DNA from: JAJFJD01 sp965228975 | Lineage (GTDB): Bacteria; Pseudomonadota; Alphaproteobacteria; UBA8366 | Assembly (NCBI GenBank): GCA_965228975.1 | Contig: OZ245851.1 | Span: 124,001 to 188,000 of the forward strand | Direction: 5' to 3' | Length of the DNA stretch: 64,000 nt | Part shown: positions 1 through 8,683 of the stretch, one piece after another | Numbering within the stretch: the stretch's first letter is position 1 | Layout: each line of letters starts with the position of its first letter | Translations under genes and position numbers: made by a program | The notes under the pieces: model-generated | Databases searched by the model: none | Told to the model about the DNA's origin: nothing | What the model saw: the letters and a program-made list of their open reading frames with translations, nothing else

Positions 1-261
1 CAGGTCGTCATCGTCGGCGAGATCGGCGGCACCATGGAAGAAGAGGCGGCCGAATACGCCGCATCCATGAACAAGCCGATGGTCGCCTTCGTCGCGGGCG
101 CGGCGTCGCCCGAAGGCAAGAAGATGGGCCATGCCGGCGCGATCGTGGTGGGCGACAAGGGCACCTACGCGTCGAAGAAGGCCGCCTTCGAAGCGGCCGG
201 GGTGCAGGTCCTCGACTCCCCGTCGATGGCGGGCGATGCGATGCGCGCGATCGTCGGCTGA
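1..261 (+). CDS. Succinate/malate-CoA ligase, alpha subunit (3' fragment)
   Basis: This is the C-terminal 86 residues of an ADP-forming acyl-CoA ligase alpha subunit; the start lies left of the window. The fragment opens with the family's GEIGG motif and carries GHAGAI, whose His is the residue phosphorylated during catalysis (H246 in E. coli SucD). The family makes succinyl-CoA (SucD, TCA cycle) or malyl-CoA (MtkB, serine cycle) together with a beta subunit. The middle of the fragment looks diverged from textbook SucD, and the next gene is hydroxypyruvate isomerase, so a role in C2/C3 acid metabolism is possible. The fragment cannot separate the two substrates. Confidence 0.8.
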   Translation, partial: QVVIVGEIGGTMEEEAAEYAASMNKPMVAFVAGAASPEGKKMGHAGAIVVGDKGTYASKKAAFEAAGVQVLDSPSMAGDAMRAIVG

Positions 262-339
262 CCGTCTAGTGGTACCGGGGCGGTTGCCGATCCCCCGTTC
301 CGTTGCCTAGAGTGGCCGCTTCCGAATGAGGAGGGGACC

Positions 340-1128
340 ATGCTGAAATTCGCCGCCAATCTGTCGATGATGTTTCCCGAACTGGAGCCGCCGGCGCGGT
401 TCAAGGCGGCGCGCGCGGCCGGGTTCGAGGCGGTCGAATACCTGCGGCCCTACGACAAACCGGTGGCCGAGGTGCGGCAATGGATCGACGACGCGGGCGT
501 CGAGCTGATCCTGCTCAACTCGCCGCCGGGCGACGCCGATGCCGGCGAGAAGGGGCTCGCGGCGTTGCCGGGCCGGCAGGGCGATTTCCGCGAGAGTCTC
601 GACATGGCGTTGGAATACGCAACCGGCCTGGGTGCGGGCATGATCCATCTGATGGCGGGCGTGGTGCCGGACGGCACACCCGCCGCCGCCTGTGAGGAAG
701 TCTTCATCGACAACCTGATGGTCGCCGCCGAGGTGGCGAAGGCGCAGGGCGTGAAACTCAACCTGGAACCGCTGAACCTGCGCGACGTGCCGGGCTATCT
801 GCATACGGACACGGCGCATACCCGGCGGATCATCGACGCGGTCGGCAGCGACAACCTGTTCCTGCAATACGACCTGTATCACATGCAGATCATGGAAGGG
901 GACCTGGCCGAGGGCTTGCGGCGCAACTGGGACCTGATCAGCCATATCCAATTCTCCAGCGTGCCGGGCCGGCACGAGCCGCAATACGGCGAGGTCAACA
1001 TCCCGCATATGTTCGGCGTGATCGAAGACCTCGGCTATGCCGGCTGGGTCGGCTGCGAGTATGCGCCGAAGGGCGATACGCTGGAAGGGTTGATCTGGGC
1101 CAAGCCTTACGGTCTCGGCCCGCGCTAA
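340..1128 (+). CDS. hyi: Hydroxypyruvate isomerase (TIM barrel)
   Basis: A 262-residue protein of the xylose-isomerase-like TIM-barrel superfamily, the normal length for Hyi, which interconverts hydroxypyruvate and tartronate semialdehyde in glyoxylate metabolism. The metal/acid-base positions of the family are recognisable: the Glu in LEPLN, the Asp-His of QYDLYHMQ, the HIQ strand and the Glu of GCEYAP near the C terminus. A strong GGAGGGG site sits 4 bases before the ATG. It is 78 bases downstream of the CoA-ligase fragment and may be co-transcribed with it. A related 2-oxo-tetronate isomerase (OtnI) has the same fold, so the exact substrate is likely but not certain. Confidence 0.85.
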   Translation: MLKFAANLSMMFPELEPPARFKAARAAGFEAVEYLRPYDKPVAEVRQWIDDAGVELILLNSPPGDADAGEKGLAALPGRQGDFRESLDMALEYATGLGAGMIHLMAGVVPDGTPAAACEEVFIDNLMVAAEVAKAQGVKLNLEPLNLRDVPGYLHTDTAHTRRIIDAVGSDNLFLQYDLYHMQIMEGDLAEGLRRNWDLISHIQFSSVPGRHEPQYGEVNIPHMFGVIEDLGYAGWVGCEYAPKGDTLEGLIWAKPYGLGPR

Positions 1129-1132
1129 GCGC

Positions 1133-2560
1133 TCAGAACCATTTCATCAGGAAGCGGACGATCTTCTTCGTGCGTTCGCTGAATAGCGACGGGATGTAGT
1201 AGCTGCCCGCCGCGCGTTTCGAGACTTCGCTGAGCGTCGGATAGGGCGCGATCAACCCGGCGAACTTGCCGATCTTCTGTTTCTGATCGACCGCCATCAC
1301 CCAGGGCAGCAGCAGTTCGCCCGCCCGCGCGCCGGCGATCGACGCGCCGAGGACGCGCCCCTTCTTGTCGGCGACCACTTTGATGAGGCCGTCGGTCTCG
1401 CGTTCCGCTTGGGCACGGTCGTTCTCGTTGAAGGCAAAGCGCAGGATGCGGATATTCTTGCCGAGCGTTTCCTTGGCCTGGGCCTCGGTCTGGCCGACAT
1501 GGGCGATCTCGGGATCGGTGTAGGTGACCCAGGGCACCGCCCGGTAGTTTACTTTGGCCGGCAGCTTGAACAGCATGTTGCGGATGACGATCCCTGCATG
1601 ATAGCCGGCCATGTGGGTGAACTGATAACCCCCGGCGACGTCGCCGATGGCGAAGACCTTTTTGTTGCTGGTGCGCAGCCGGTCGTCCACCTCGATGCCC
1701 TTCTTGCTGTAGGCGATGCCCGCGGCCTCCAGGTCGAGGCCATCCAGGTTCGGGCTGCGCCCGGCGGCGATCAGCAGATGGCTGCCGGCAATCTTTTCCG
1801 TCGCCCCGTCGGTCTCGATTTCGACCGACACGCCGTCACCCTCCTTGGCGACCTGCTTGATCGAGATGCCTTCGCGCAGGTCGATGCCTTCCTGCGCCAT
1901 GCGCCGTTTTACGACTTCGGTCACCTCCGGGTCGTCCTTGCCGAGGATGCTGAACATCTCCAGCACGGTGACCTTCGCGCCGAGGCGGCGATGCGCTTGC
2001 GCCAACTCGCTGCCGATCGGCCCGCCGCCCACGACGATCAGATGCGTGGGCCGCTCGGTCAGGTCGAAGACCGTCTCGTTGGTCATGAAGGGCACGTCCT
2101 GCAGCCCCGGGATCGGTGGAACGCCGGCGGAGGAGCCCGTGGCGACGACCACGTATTTCGCCTTGATCCGGGTATCGCCCGCTTCGATCTCCGTCGGGCC
2201 GACGAACTTCCCGGCTTTCTGGATGACCGTCACGCCGAGGCCTTCGAACCGTTCGACGGAGTCGTGCGGGGCGATGGCGCCGATCACGCCGTGGACATGG
2301 TCGTGCACGCCTTGGAAATCCACTTGCGGCTCCTGCGAGGCGATGCCGAACTTCTGGCCGTTGCGTATCACGTGCGCCGCGTGACCGGCGGCGATCAGCG
2401 CCTTGGAGGGCACGCAACCGTAATTCAGGCAATCGCCGCCCATCTTGCCCTTTTCGAGTAGGACGGTGCGGGCGCCCATCTGCGACGCGCCGGCGGCGAC
2501 GGAAAGGCCGCCCGATCCCGCGCCGATGATGCAGATATCCGTTTCTATTGTTTTGGCCAT
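1133..2560 (-). CDS. FAD-dependent pyridine nucleotide-disulfide oxidoreductase (MerA/Lpd-like)
   Basis: A 475-residue class I flavoprotein disulfide reductase. It has an N-terminal FAD motif (GAGSGG), the redox-active pair C44/C49 in GGDCLNYGCVPSKAL, a second NAD(P) motif (VVGGGPIGSE) and the FAD-binding IGDVAGG. The C-terminal dimerisation segment reads APYPTLSE: Tyr440 occupies the place of the catalytic His of dihydrolipoamide dehydrogenase, as in mercuric reductases. It lacks both the N-terminal heavy-metal domain and the C-terminal Cys-Cys pair needed for Hg(II), and it ends in a basic tail with KWF. It is therefore neither a proven Lpd nor a proven MerA; the substrate is unknown. A GAGG site precedes the ATG. 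It converges with hyi with a 4-base gap. Confidence 0.85.
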   Translation of the reverse strand: MAKTIETDICIIGAGSGGLSVAAGASQMGARTVLLEKGKMGGDCLNYGCVPSKALIAAGHAAHVIRNGQKFGIASQEPQVDFQGVHDHVHGVIGAIAPHDSVERFEGLGVTVIQKAGKFVGPTEIEAGDTRIKAKYVVVATGSSAGVPPIPGLQDVPFMTNETVFDLTERPTHLIVVGGGPIGSELAQAHRRLGAKVTVLEMFSILGKDDPEVTEVVKRRMAQEGIDLREGISIKQVAKEGDGVSVEIETDGATEKIAGSHLLIAAGRSPNLDGLDLEAAGIAYSKKGIEVDDRLRTSNKKVFAIGDVAGGYQFTHMAGYHAGIVIRNMLFKLPAKVNYRAVPWVTYTDPEIAHVGQTEAQAKETLGKNIRILRFAFNENDRAQAERETDGLIKVVADKKGRVLGASIAGARAGELLLPWVMAVDQKQKIGKFAGLIAPYPTLSEVSKRAAGSYYIPSLFSERTKKIVRFLMKWF

Positions 2561-2668
2561 CGTGATCCTCGCTGAGTCCGCCCCTCATCGGTACGCGAGT
2601 AGTACACCAGATCGCTGATCGCGGGCCTTTAAATTTCCCGTGAGGGGGATTTGAGGATGGTCGGGCCG

Positions 2669-5308
2669 TTATGATTTGCCGAGCGTCTTCGATGCGATTT
2701 CGTAGACGTCGCGGGACAGGCCTTCCGTCGACACGATTTGTTCCAACGCCGCCTTCATCCGTGTTTGACGGTAATCGTCGTAGCGCCGCCACTGGCCGAA
2801 AGCGCCGACAAGCCGCGCGGCGACCTGTGGGTTCAGCGGGTCGAGTTCCCGGACGCGCTCGGCTAGGAAGTCGTAGCCGCTGCCGTCGCCGGCATGAAAC
2901 CGGAGCGGGTTCGCCATGCAGAACGCGCCGATCAGGGCGCGCACCTTGTTCGGCGTCCGCATCGAGAAGGCCGGGTGGCTCAAGAGCCCCGAGACCGCTT
3001 TCAGCGTACCGGGCAGGGTCGAGATGGCTTGTAACGAGAACCATTTGTCCACCACCAAGGCGTCGTCCTTCCATTTCGCGTAGAAGGCGTCCATCGCATC
3101 GCCGCGGGCCGGACCGTCCAGGTCGTTCAGCACCGCCAGCGCGCCCATATGGTCGGTCATGTTGTCTGCAGTGTGAGTCTGTTCGACGCAGAGATCGACC
3201 ATCGCAGGGTCCTCGGTCGCACCGAGATAGCTGAGCGCGATGTTGCGCAGGCGCCGCCGGCCCGCTTCCTCGGGCGTGGGTTCGTAGGGCCGGTTGCTCG
3301 CATTGCCGTGGTAGGCGGCGAGGAACGCATCCTTCAATTGGCTGCCGATGCTTCGCCGGAGCAATTCGCGCGCCGCATGGGTCGCATCCACATCCACCTG
3401 ATCCATTTGCTGGCCGAGATACTCCTCGCTTGGCAGGACCAAGGTCTCGGCGATCAGCGCCTTGTCGAGCGCGCTGTCTTGTAGGACGTTGCCGAGCGCG
3501 CCGATGAAGGCGGTATCGAGGACCGGATCCTTACCCGCTTGAATCGCGGCGATCATGTCGAGCAGCAACGCCGTCCCGTATTGCTGCGCAGACTCCCAGC
3601 GCGTGAACGGGTCCGCGTCATGGGCGATCAGGCGGCGGCGCTGCTCGCCGGACAGATCCATCTTCACGGTGGCGGGCGCGGAGAACTCCCGCAGGATCGA
3701 CGGGGTCGGTTCTTCCGGCACATCGGTGAAACGGAAGGTCTGTTCGGCGTCCTGCAGGTTCAAGATACGCGAGGATGCCGTACCGCCGCCGCCGTCGAGG
3801 CCGGTCGCCAGGGCCGCGCCGTCGCTGCCGAGCAATCCCACTTCGATGGGAATGTGCAGCGGTTCCTTTGTGTCCTGTCCCGGCGTCGGGGCGGTGGTTT
3901 GGGCGATGGTAAGGTCGTAGGTCTTCGCATCGGCGTCATAGGCGTCGGATACCGTGAGCGCCGGTGTTCCCGCCTGGCTGTACCAGCGCCGGAACTGTTG
4001 CAGGTCTGCGCCGTTGGCGTCTTCCATCGCCTTGACGAAATCCTCGCAGGTGACCGCCTGACCGTCGTGCCGTTCGAAGTAGAGGTCCATGCCCTTGCGG
4101 AAGCCGCCGCGGCCGAGCAGCCGGTGCATCATGCGGATGACCTCGGCCCCTTTCTCGTAAACGGTCGAGGTATAGAAGTTGTTGATTTCGATATAAGAAT
4201 CCGGCCGCACCGGATGGGCCATTGGGCCCGCGTCCTCGGGGAATTGGCGCGCGCGCAGGGCGCGGACCTGCTTGATTCGCTCGACCGCCGCCGATCCCAT
4301 GTCTGCGGAGAACTGCTGGTCGCGGAACACCGTCAGGCCTTCCTTCAGGCTGAGTTGGAACCAGTCGCGACAGGTGACGCGGTTGCCGGTCCAGTTGTGG
4401 AAATACTCGTGCGCAATGATCGCTTCGATATGCGCATAGTCGGCGTCGGTCGCGGTTTCCGGATTGGCCAGCACGTATTTGTCGTTGAACACGTTCAGGC
4501 CTTTGTTCTCCATCGCGCCCATGTTGAAGTCGCTGACCGCGACGATCATGTAGATGTCCAGGTCGTATTCCAGGCCGAACACGTCCTCGTCCCAGCGCAT
4601 GGATTTCTTCAGCGACTCCATCGCGTGCCCGCAGCGGTCTTCCTTGCCGGGCTCGACGTACAGCCGCAAGGCGACTTCGCGGCCCGATGCGGTCGTGAAC
4701 CTGTCTTCGACGCAGGCGAGGTTCCCGGCGACCAGCGCGAACAGGTAACAGGGTTTCGGGAAGGGGTCGTGCCAGACCGCGAAATGACGCCCGCCGTCGA
4801 GCTCGCCGCTGTCGGTCAGGTTGCCGTTCGACAGCAGCACGGGATAGAGCGTCTTGTCGCCGCTGATCCGCGTCGTGAAGACGGAGAGCGAGTCCGGCCG
4901 GTCGAGATACCAGGTGATTCGCCGGAAGCCTTCGGCCTCGCATTGGGTGCAGAAATTGCCGCTGGACTTAAACAGACCTTCCAGCGCCGTGTTGTTCTGC
5001 GGCTGGATGACCGCCACGGTCTCTAGGGTGAATTGCGTCGGCGGCGCATGGAGGGTGAGGGTCGTTTCGGACAGATCGTACGCGTCCACGGAGAGGGGCT
5101 GCCCGTCGATTGCGATCGAGTCCAATTTAAGATGTTCCCCGTCGAGCACCAATGGCCCGGCATCGTCGGCGGCCGCCACGATCCGCAGCCGCGCGGTCAC
5201 GCGGGTGTTCTCCTCGCCGAGGGCGACATCGAGATCGGTCGTCTCGATACGGTAAGCGGGCGGCGTGTAGTCCTTGCGGTGGATCGTCGTCGGCGTGTCG
5301 GTCTTCAT
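2669..5308 (-). CDS. pepN: Aminopeptidase N (M1 family)
   Basis: An 879-residue M1 zinc aminopeptidase, close to the 870 residues of E. coli PepN. The exopeptidase motif GAMENKG is followed by the zinc site HEYFHNWTG (first His at about residue 300) with the third ligand Glu in LKEGLTVF. The C-terminal alpha-solenoid typical of PepN (DUF3458-type domains) is complete. It removes N-terminal residues from peptides in the cytoplasm and no signal peptide is present. An AGGGAC site precedes the ATG. The gene is probably monocistronic: about 110 bases separate it from the next minus-strand gene. Confidence 0.97.
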   Translation of the reverse strand: MKTDTPTTIHRKDYTPPAYRIETTDLDVALGEENTRVTARLRIVAAADDAGPLVLDGEHLKLDSIAIDGQPLSVDAYDLSETTLTLHAPPTQFTLETVAVIQPQNNTALEGLFKSSGNFCTQCEAEGFRRITWYLDRPDSLSVFTTRISGDKTLYPVLLSNGNLTDSGELDGGRHFAVWHDPFPKPCYLFALVAGNLACVEDRFTTASGREVALRLYVEPGKEDRCGHAMESLKKSMRWDEDVFGLEYDLDIYMIVAVSDFNMGAMENKGLNVFNDKYVLANPETATDADYAHIEAIIAHEYFHNWTGNRVTCRDWFQLSLKEGLTVFRDQQFSADMGSAAVERIKQVRALRARQFPEDAGPMAHPVRPDSYIEINNFYTSTVYEKGAEVIRMMHRLLGRGGFRKGMDLYFERHDGQAVTCEDFVKAMEDANGADLQQFRRWYSQAGTPALTVSDAYDADAKTYDLTIAQTTAPTPGQDTKEPLHIPIEVGLLGSDGAALATGLDGGGGTASSRILNLQDAEQTFRFTDVPEEPTPSILREFSAPATVKMDLSGEQRRRLIAHDADPFTRWESAQQYGTALLLDMIAAIQAGKDPVLDTAFIGALGNVLQDSALDKALIAETLVLPSEEYLGQQMDQVDVDATHAARELLRRSIGSQLKDAFLAAYHGNASNRPYEPTPEEAGRRRLRNIALSYLGATEDPAMVDLCVEQTHTADNMTDHMGALAVLNDLDGPARGDAMDAFYAKWKDDALVVDKWFSLQAISTLPGTLKAVSGLLSHPAFSMRTPNKVRALIGAFCMANPLRFHAGDGSGYDFLAERVRELDPLNPQVAARLVGAFGQWRRYDDYRQTRMKAALEQIVSTEGLSRDVYEIASKTLGKS

Positions 5309-5479
5309 CGGCGTGGTCCCTGGTTAACGGGCGTGGTTCTCGGGCGGGCGCAGTGTCGGGATTGCGACAGCCGCGGTCAATCGTTGATGCGGCCCTGTCC
5401 TATTTAGGGCGCGCGGTGTTAAAATGCAGCCCTCTGGCCCCGCCGCGCGGGCCGGCAGCACAAAAGTAACCGTTCCTGA

Positions 5480-6712
5480 ATGTTCAAAGGCTGGGCGGAT
5501 TTCAGCGCCGTCACCGGCGCGTTCCGCAACCGCAATTTTGCGATCTACACGACTGGCAACATCTTCAGCCACACGGGCCTATGGGTTCAGCGGCTCGCGG
5601 TGGGTTGGCTGTCGTGGACGCTGACCGAGTCTGCCTTTTGGGTGGCGGCGGTCGCTTTCGCAGACCTTTTCCCGGTCGTCGTCTTGGGGCCGTTCGGCGG
5701 CGTGCTGGCGGATCGTATCGACCGGTTGAAGGTGGTGGTCTTCTGCCAGTCGCTTTCGGTCGTACAGTCGCTCCTGCTATTCGGCTTCGTCTTCTCCGAC
5801 GCGATCACGATCGAATTGCTCTTCGCGTTGGCGTTGTTCCAGGGCGCGGTCGGCGGATTCAACCAGCCGGCACGGCAATCCCTGATCCCCAGCCTCGTGA
5901 AGAAGGAAGACCTGACATCCGCGGTCGCCATCAACTCGATCATCTTCAACGTCGCGCGGTTCATCGGCCCGGCCGTCGCCGGGGTGGTGATCGCCGCCTA
6001 TGGCCTGGCGCCCGCCTTCGCGATCAACGCGGCCAGTTATCTTTGCGTCATCTTCGCCCTGCTGATCATGAAGCTGCCGCCGCGCGAGGCGCCGACCGGC
6101 CGCCAGTTGACCATTCTCGGAGACATGTTGCTGGGGTACCGCTACACCATGCGGCACGCGACGATCGGGCCGCTGATCCTGCTGTCCCTCGCGATGTCCT
6201 TGCTCGTGCGACCCATGAACGAGTTGCTGCCGGCGGCGACCGAATTGATATTCGCTGCCGGGGCGGGCGGGCTCGCCATGTTGACGGCGGCGCGCGGCGT
6301 GGGCGCGACGCTTGCCGGGCTGGTCTTGGCCAAGCGCCATAACATCGACGGGCTGGCCGCGCGCGTGGTGTTCAGCGCGTTGCTGTCGGTGATCAGCGTC
6401 ATCGGCTTCATCGCGACCGAGTTCCTCTGGGTCGGCGTACTCGCGCTCGTCGTGTTCGGCTATGCGATGACCAGTTCGGGCGTCGGCACGATGACGATGA
6501 TCCAGGTGAAGGTGGACAACCGCGTGCGCGGCCGCGTCCTCAGCTTCAACGGGCTGATCAACCGCGGCGTCCCCGCGCTCGGCGGCGTCGCCATGGGATG
6601 GGTCGCCGACCGGGCGGGCCTGTACTGGCCGCTCGCGGTCGGGGCCGGCCTGTGCTTCGTGGTCTTCCTGGTCGCGGCACGGTGGGAACGCCGGACGCGG
6701 GACTCATCCTAG
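5480..6712 (+). CDS. MFS transporter (EntS/MFS_3-like)
   Basis: A 410-residue integral membrane protein with about 12 hydrophobic segments. The N terminus (RNRNFAIYTTGN, then WVQRLAVGWL) and the DRIDRLKVVV loop after helix 2 match the MFS_3/enterobactin-exporter-like branch of major facilitators, which export small molecules by proton antiport. I see no clear Shine-Dalgarno before the ATG, so the start is taken from the family's N-terminal pattern. The substrate cannot be told. The stop overlaps the end of the convergent phosphotransferase gene by 9 bases. Confidence 0.88.
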   Translation: MFKGWADFSAVTGAFRNRNFAIYTTGNIFSHTGLWVQRLAVGWLSWTLTESAFWVAAVAFADLFPVVVLGPFGGVLADRIDRLKVVVFCQSLSVVQSLLLFGFVFSDAITIELLFALALFQGAVGGFNQPARQSLIPSLVKKEDLTSAVAINSIIFNVARFIGPAVAGVVIAAYGLAPAFAINAASYLCVIFALLIMKLPPREAPTGRQLTILGDMLLGYRYTMRHATIGPLILLSLAMSLLVRPMNELLPAATELIFAAGAGGLAMLTAARGVGATLAGLVLAKRHNIDGLAARVVFSALLSVISVIGFIATEFLWVGVLALVVFGYAMTSSGVGTMTMIQVKVDNRVRGRVLSFNGLINRGVPALGGVAMGWVADRAGLYWPLAVGAGLCFVVFLVAARWERRTRDSS

Positions 6713-7630
6713 AGCCGGAGAGTTCCACGGCGTTTCGAAATCCCATGCGTTCCAGGCTTCAAGCCGCCGGTCGATTTCAGCGTCGATGGTGTCGGATTCG
6801 CCCGCCTTCAGGCACAGTACGACGGTCATGGACAGTTGCTTGACGATCATCGCGGGCTCGATGTCGGGGAGGGCGCTGCGGTCGATACCGTATCCCGCCA
6901 GGAAGGCATCGCAGTCCGCCGCGCCGAGCCCGAAGCGTTTTTCCGCGACCAGTGTCGGTGCGATGTCCCATTCGAGGGGGCCGCGGCAGACCGAGTCGAA
7001 ATCGATCAGGTGCATGTGCCCGCTCGATTGCACCGCGTTCTTCCGCAATGCGTCGCCGTGCAGGACGCCGGCGCCCAAGCGGGATTGCGTCAGGCCCGGC
7101 GCAAGCTCACGCGTCCGCGCGTAGCTCGCTTCCAGAATATCGAGATGCCGGTCCGCCAAACGGCCATCGGCTGCTAGCCGGTCGAGGCGGTTGCGGATTT
7201 TCTTCAAGGGATCGAGATCGGCGACCGGAAAGTCGAAATCGCCCGAGACCGCATGCAGGTCGCGCAACGCTGCGCCGAAGGCATGGTATCCGCCATTGGT
7301 TGCGTTGGCGGATTCATCGCTCTCCAGCCAGTCCCAGATCGTGACCTGCCGCCCGCCGATGTCGAAGGGCTGACCGGGGAAGCGGTCGGACAGGCGGACG
7401 GCGGGTAGGTCTTTCTCTTTCAGGAAACCGGCGAAGGCGATCATCAGCCGCGCCTTGGATGCGCCGTCTTCCGGGCCGTAGATACGAACGGTCAGCCCAT
7501 TGCTCGGCAGCCGATAGACGGCGTTTTGGTGAAACCGGACCAGGTCGACAACGGGTTCGGCAAGACCGTGTTGATCGAGGAATGTCTCGACGATCCGAGC
7601 CGTGGCGTCAGGACTCCACGCGATACCCAC
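6704..7630 (-). CDS. Aminoglycoside phosphotransferase-family kinase
   Basis: A 308-residue protein of the APH/choline kinase fold. The catalytic loop VLHGDALRKN (HGD with Asn four residues on) and the Mg-binding LIDFDSVCRG are intact, so it should be an active small-molecule kinase. Chromosomal relatives act on homoserine, choline, fructosamine or methylthioribose, and only a minority give antibiotic resistance. The start is a GTG with GGGAG nine bases upstream; no in-frame ATG lies nearby. It lies 25 bases downstream of the next minus-strand gene and may share its transcript. MtnK belongs to this superfamily, but nothing in the sequence specifically supports that here. Confidence 0.82.
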   Translation of the reverse strand: MGIAWSPDATARIVETFLDQHGLAEPVVDLVRFHQNAVYRLPSNGLTVRIYGPEDGASKARLMIAFAGFLKEKDLPAVRLSDRFPGQPFDIGGRQVTIWDWLESDESANATNGGYHAFGAALRDLHAVSGDFDFPVADLDPLKKIRNRLDRLAADGRLADRHLDILEASYARTRELAPGLTQSRLGAGVLHGDALRKNAVQSSGHMHLIDFDSVCRGPLEWDIAPTLVAEKRFGLGAADCDAFLAGYGIDRSALPDIEPAMIVKQLSMTVVLCLKAGESDTIDAEIDRRLEAWNAWDFETPWNSPALG

Positions 7631-7655
7631 GCTGTTTCGCTCCCATAACGGTGGC

Positions 7656-8549
7656 CTAATTGGCCAGGGAGTATACCGCGTCCAGCTCCGTGCCGCCGTT
7701 GCTGACGACGCGGCCCGTTTCGATCATGTGGATCAGGTGCGACTGCACCGAGCGTTTCGCGCCGTTATAGAGGCGCGGATCGAGGCCGACATACATCGTG
7801 TCGACCATGGACTCGATCGTGCCCTTGCCGTCGGCGAGACAGGCGGCGATCTGGTCTTCGCGGCCGTGCCGGTGCGCCAGCAGGTTGGTCACGTATTCCT
7901 TCGGGTTCTCGATGCAGGTGCCGTGGGTCGGCCAATAGACCTTCTCATCGCGCCGCAGCAGTTTTTCCAGCGACGCCATGTAGTCGGCCATGTCGCCGTC
8001 CGGCTGCGAGACCACGGTGGTGGACCAGCCCATCACCTGGTCGCCGCTGAACAGGGTGCTTTCCTCGCGAAACGAAAAGCAGAGATGGTTGGACGTGTGG
8101 CCCGGCGTGTGCACCGCCTCGACGGTCCAGTCCTTGCCTTCGATGACGTCGCCGTCCTTGACGGTGATATCCGGGCGGAAGTCGAAATCGGCGCCTTCCT
8201 CGACCTTCGGTACGTCGCGGTCGCCGCCGTGCGGGCCGTATCCGTAGGTCGGGGCGTCGGTCTCCGGCTGTAGAAGGCGGACCGCCGGCGAATGATCGCG
8301 ATGGGTATGGGTGATCAGGATGTGGGTCACCGTCTCGCCCTTCAGCGCGTGCAGCAACGCGGCCACGTGGTCCTCGTCCAACGGACCGGGGTCGATCACC
8401 GCGACCTCGCCCCGGCCGATGATGTAGGTGCCGGTGCCCTTGAAGGTGAAGGCGCTGGGATTCTGCGCCACGACGCGGCGGATCATCGGCGTCAGCACCG
8501 AAACGCGGCCATAGGTGAAATTCAGTTCGCGATTGAAGGTTAAGGTCAT
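7656..8549 (-). CDS. MBL-fold metallo-hydrolase (LACTB2/GloB-like)
   Basis: A 297-residue metallo-beta-lactamase-fold hydrolase. The ligands are visible: HTHRDH, GHTSNH, the Asp in FSGDQVMG and the late His in PTHG, so two metals should bind. The C-terminal third (YNGAKRSVQSHLIHMIETG) is the winged-helix extension of the LACTB2-like branch, found in glyoxalase-like and RNase-like enzymes. The ATG at 8549 is preceded by AAGAGA; an in-frame TTG 21 bases upstream is less likely. The neighbouring kinase gene follows at 25 bases. The substrate is unknown. Confidence 0.86.
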   Translation of the reverse strand: MTLTFNRELNFTYGRVSVLTPMIRRVVAQNPSAFTFKGTGTYIIGRGEVAVIDPGPLDEDHVAALLHALKGETVTHILITHTHRDHSPAVRLLQPETDAPTYGYGPHGGDRDVPKVEEGADFDFRPDITVKDGDVIEGKDWTVEAVHTPGHTSNHLCFSFREESTLFSGDQVMGWSTTVVSQPDGDMADYMASLEKLLRRDEKVYWPTHGTCIENPKEYVTNLLAHRHGREDQIAACLADGKGTIESMVDTMYVGLDPRLYNGAKRSVQSHLIHMIETGRVVSNGGTELDAVYSLAN

Positions 8550-8683
8550 CTCTTTGATTTCTCTTGCCAACCCGCCTGACAGATGGCGCAGATATGATGC
8601 CCGGTCAAGTCGGCCATCGATTGCCGAGGCGGAGCGCAGCCGCTAGACTCCCGCTCTCCCCTTTCGGACTTTAGGAGTCCCCG

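Noticed and set aside
1133..2560. Calling the flavoprotein mercuric reductase (merA) or dihydrolipoamide dehydrogenase (lpd).
   Set aside because: No heavy-metal domain or C-terminal Cys pair for the former, and the catalytic His is Tyr for the latter.
3539..5026. Long open frame antisense to pepN (495 codons).
   Set aside because: It is a mirror of the conserved pepN frame in GC-rich DNA, with a His/Arg/Gln-rich composition and no motifs.
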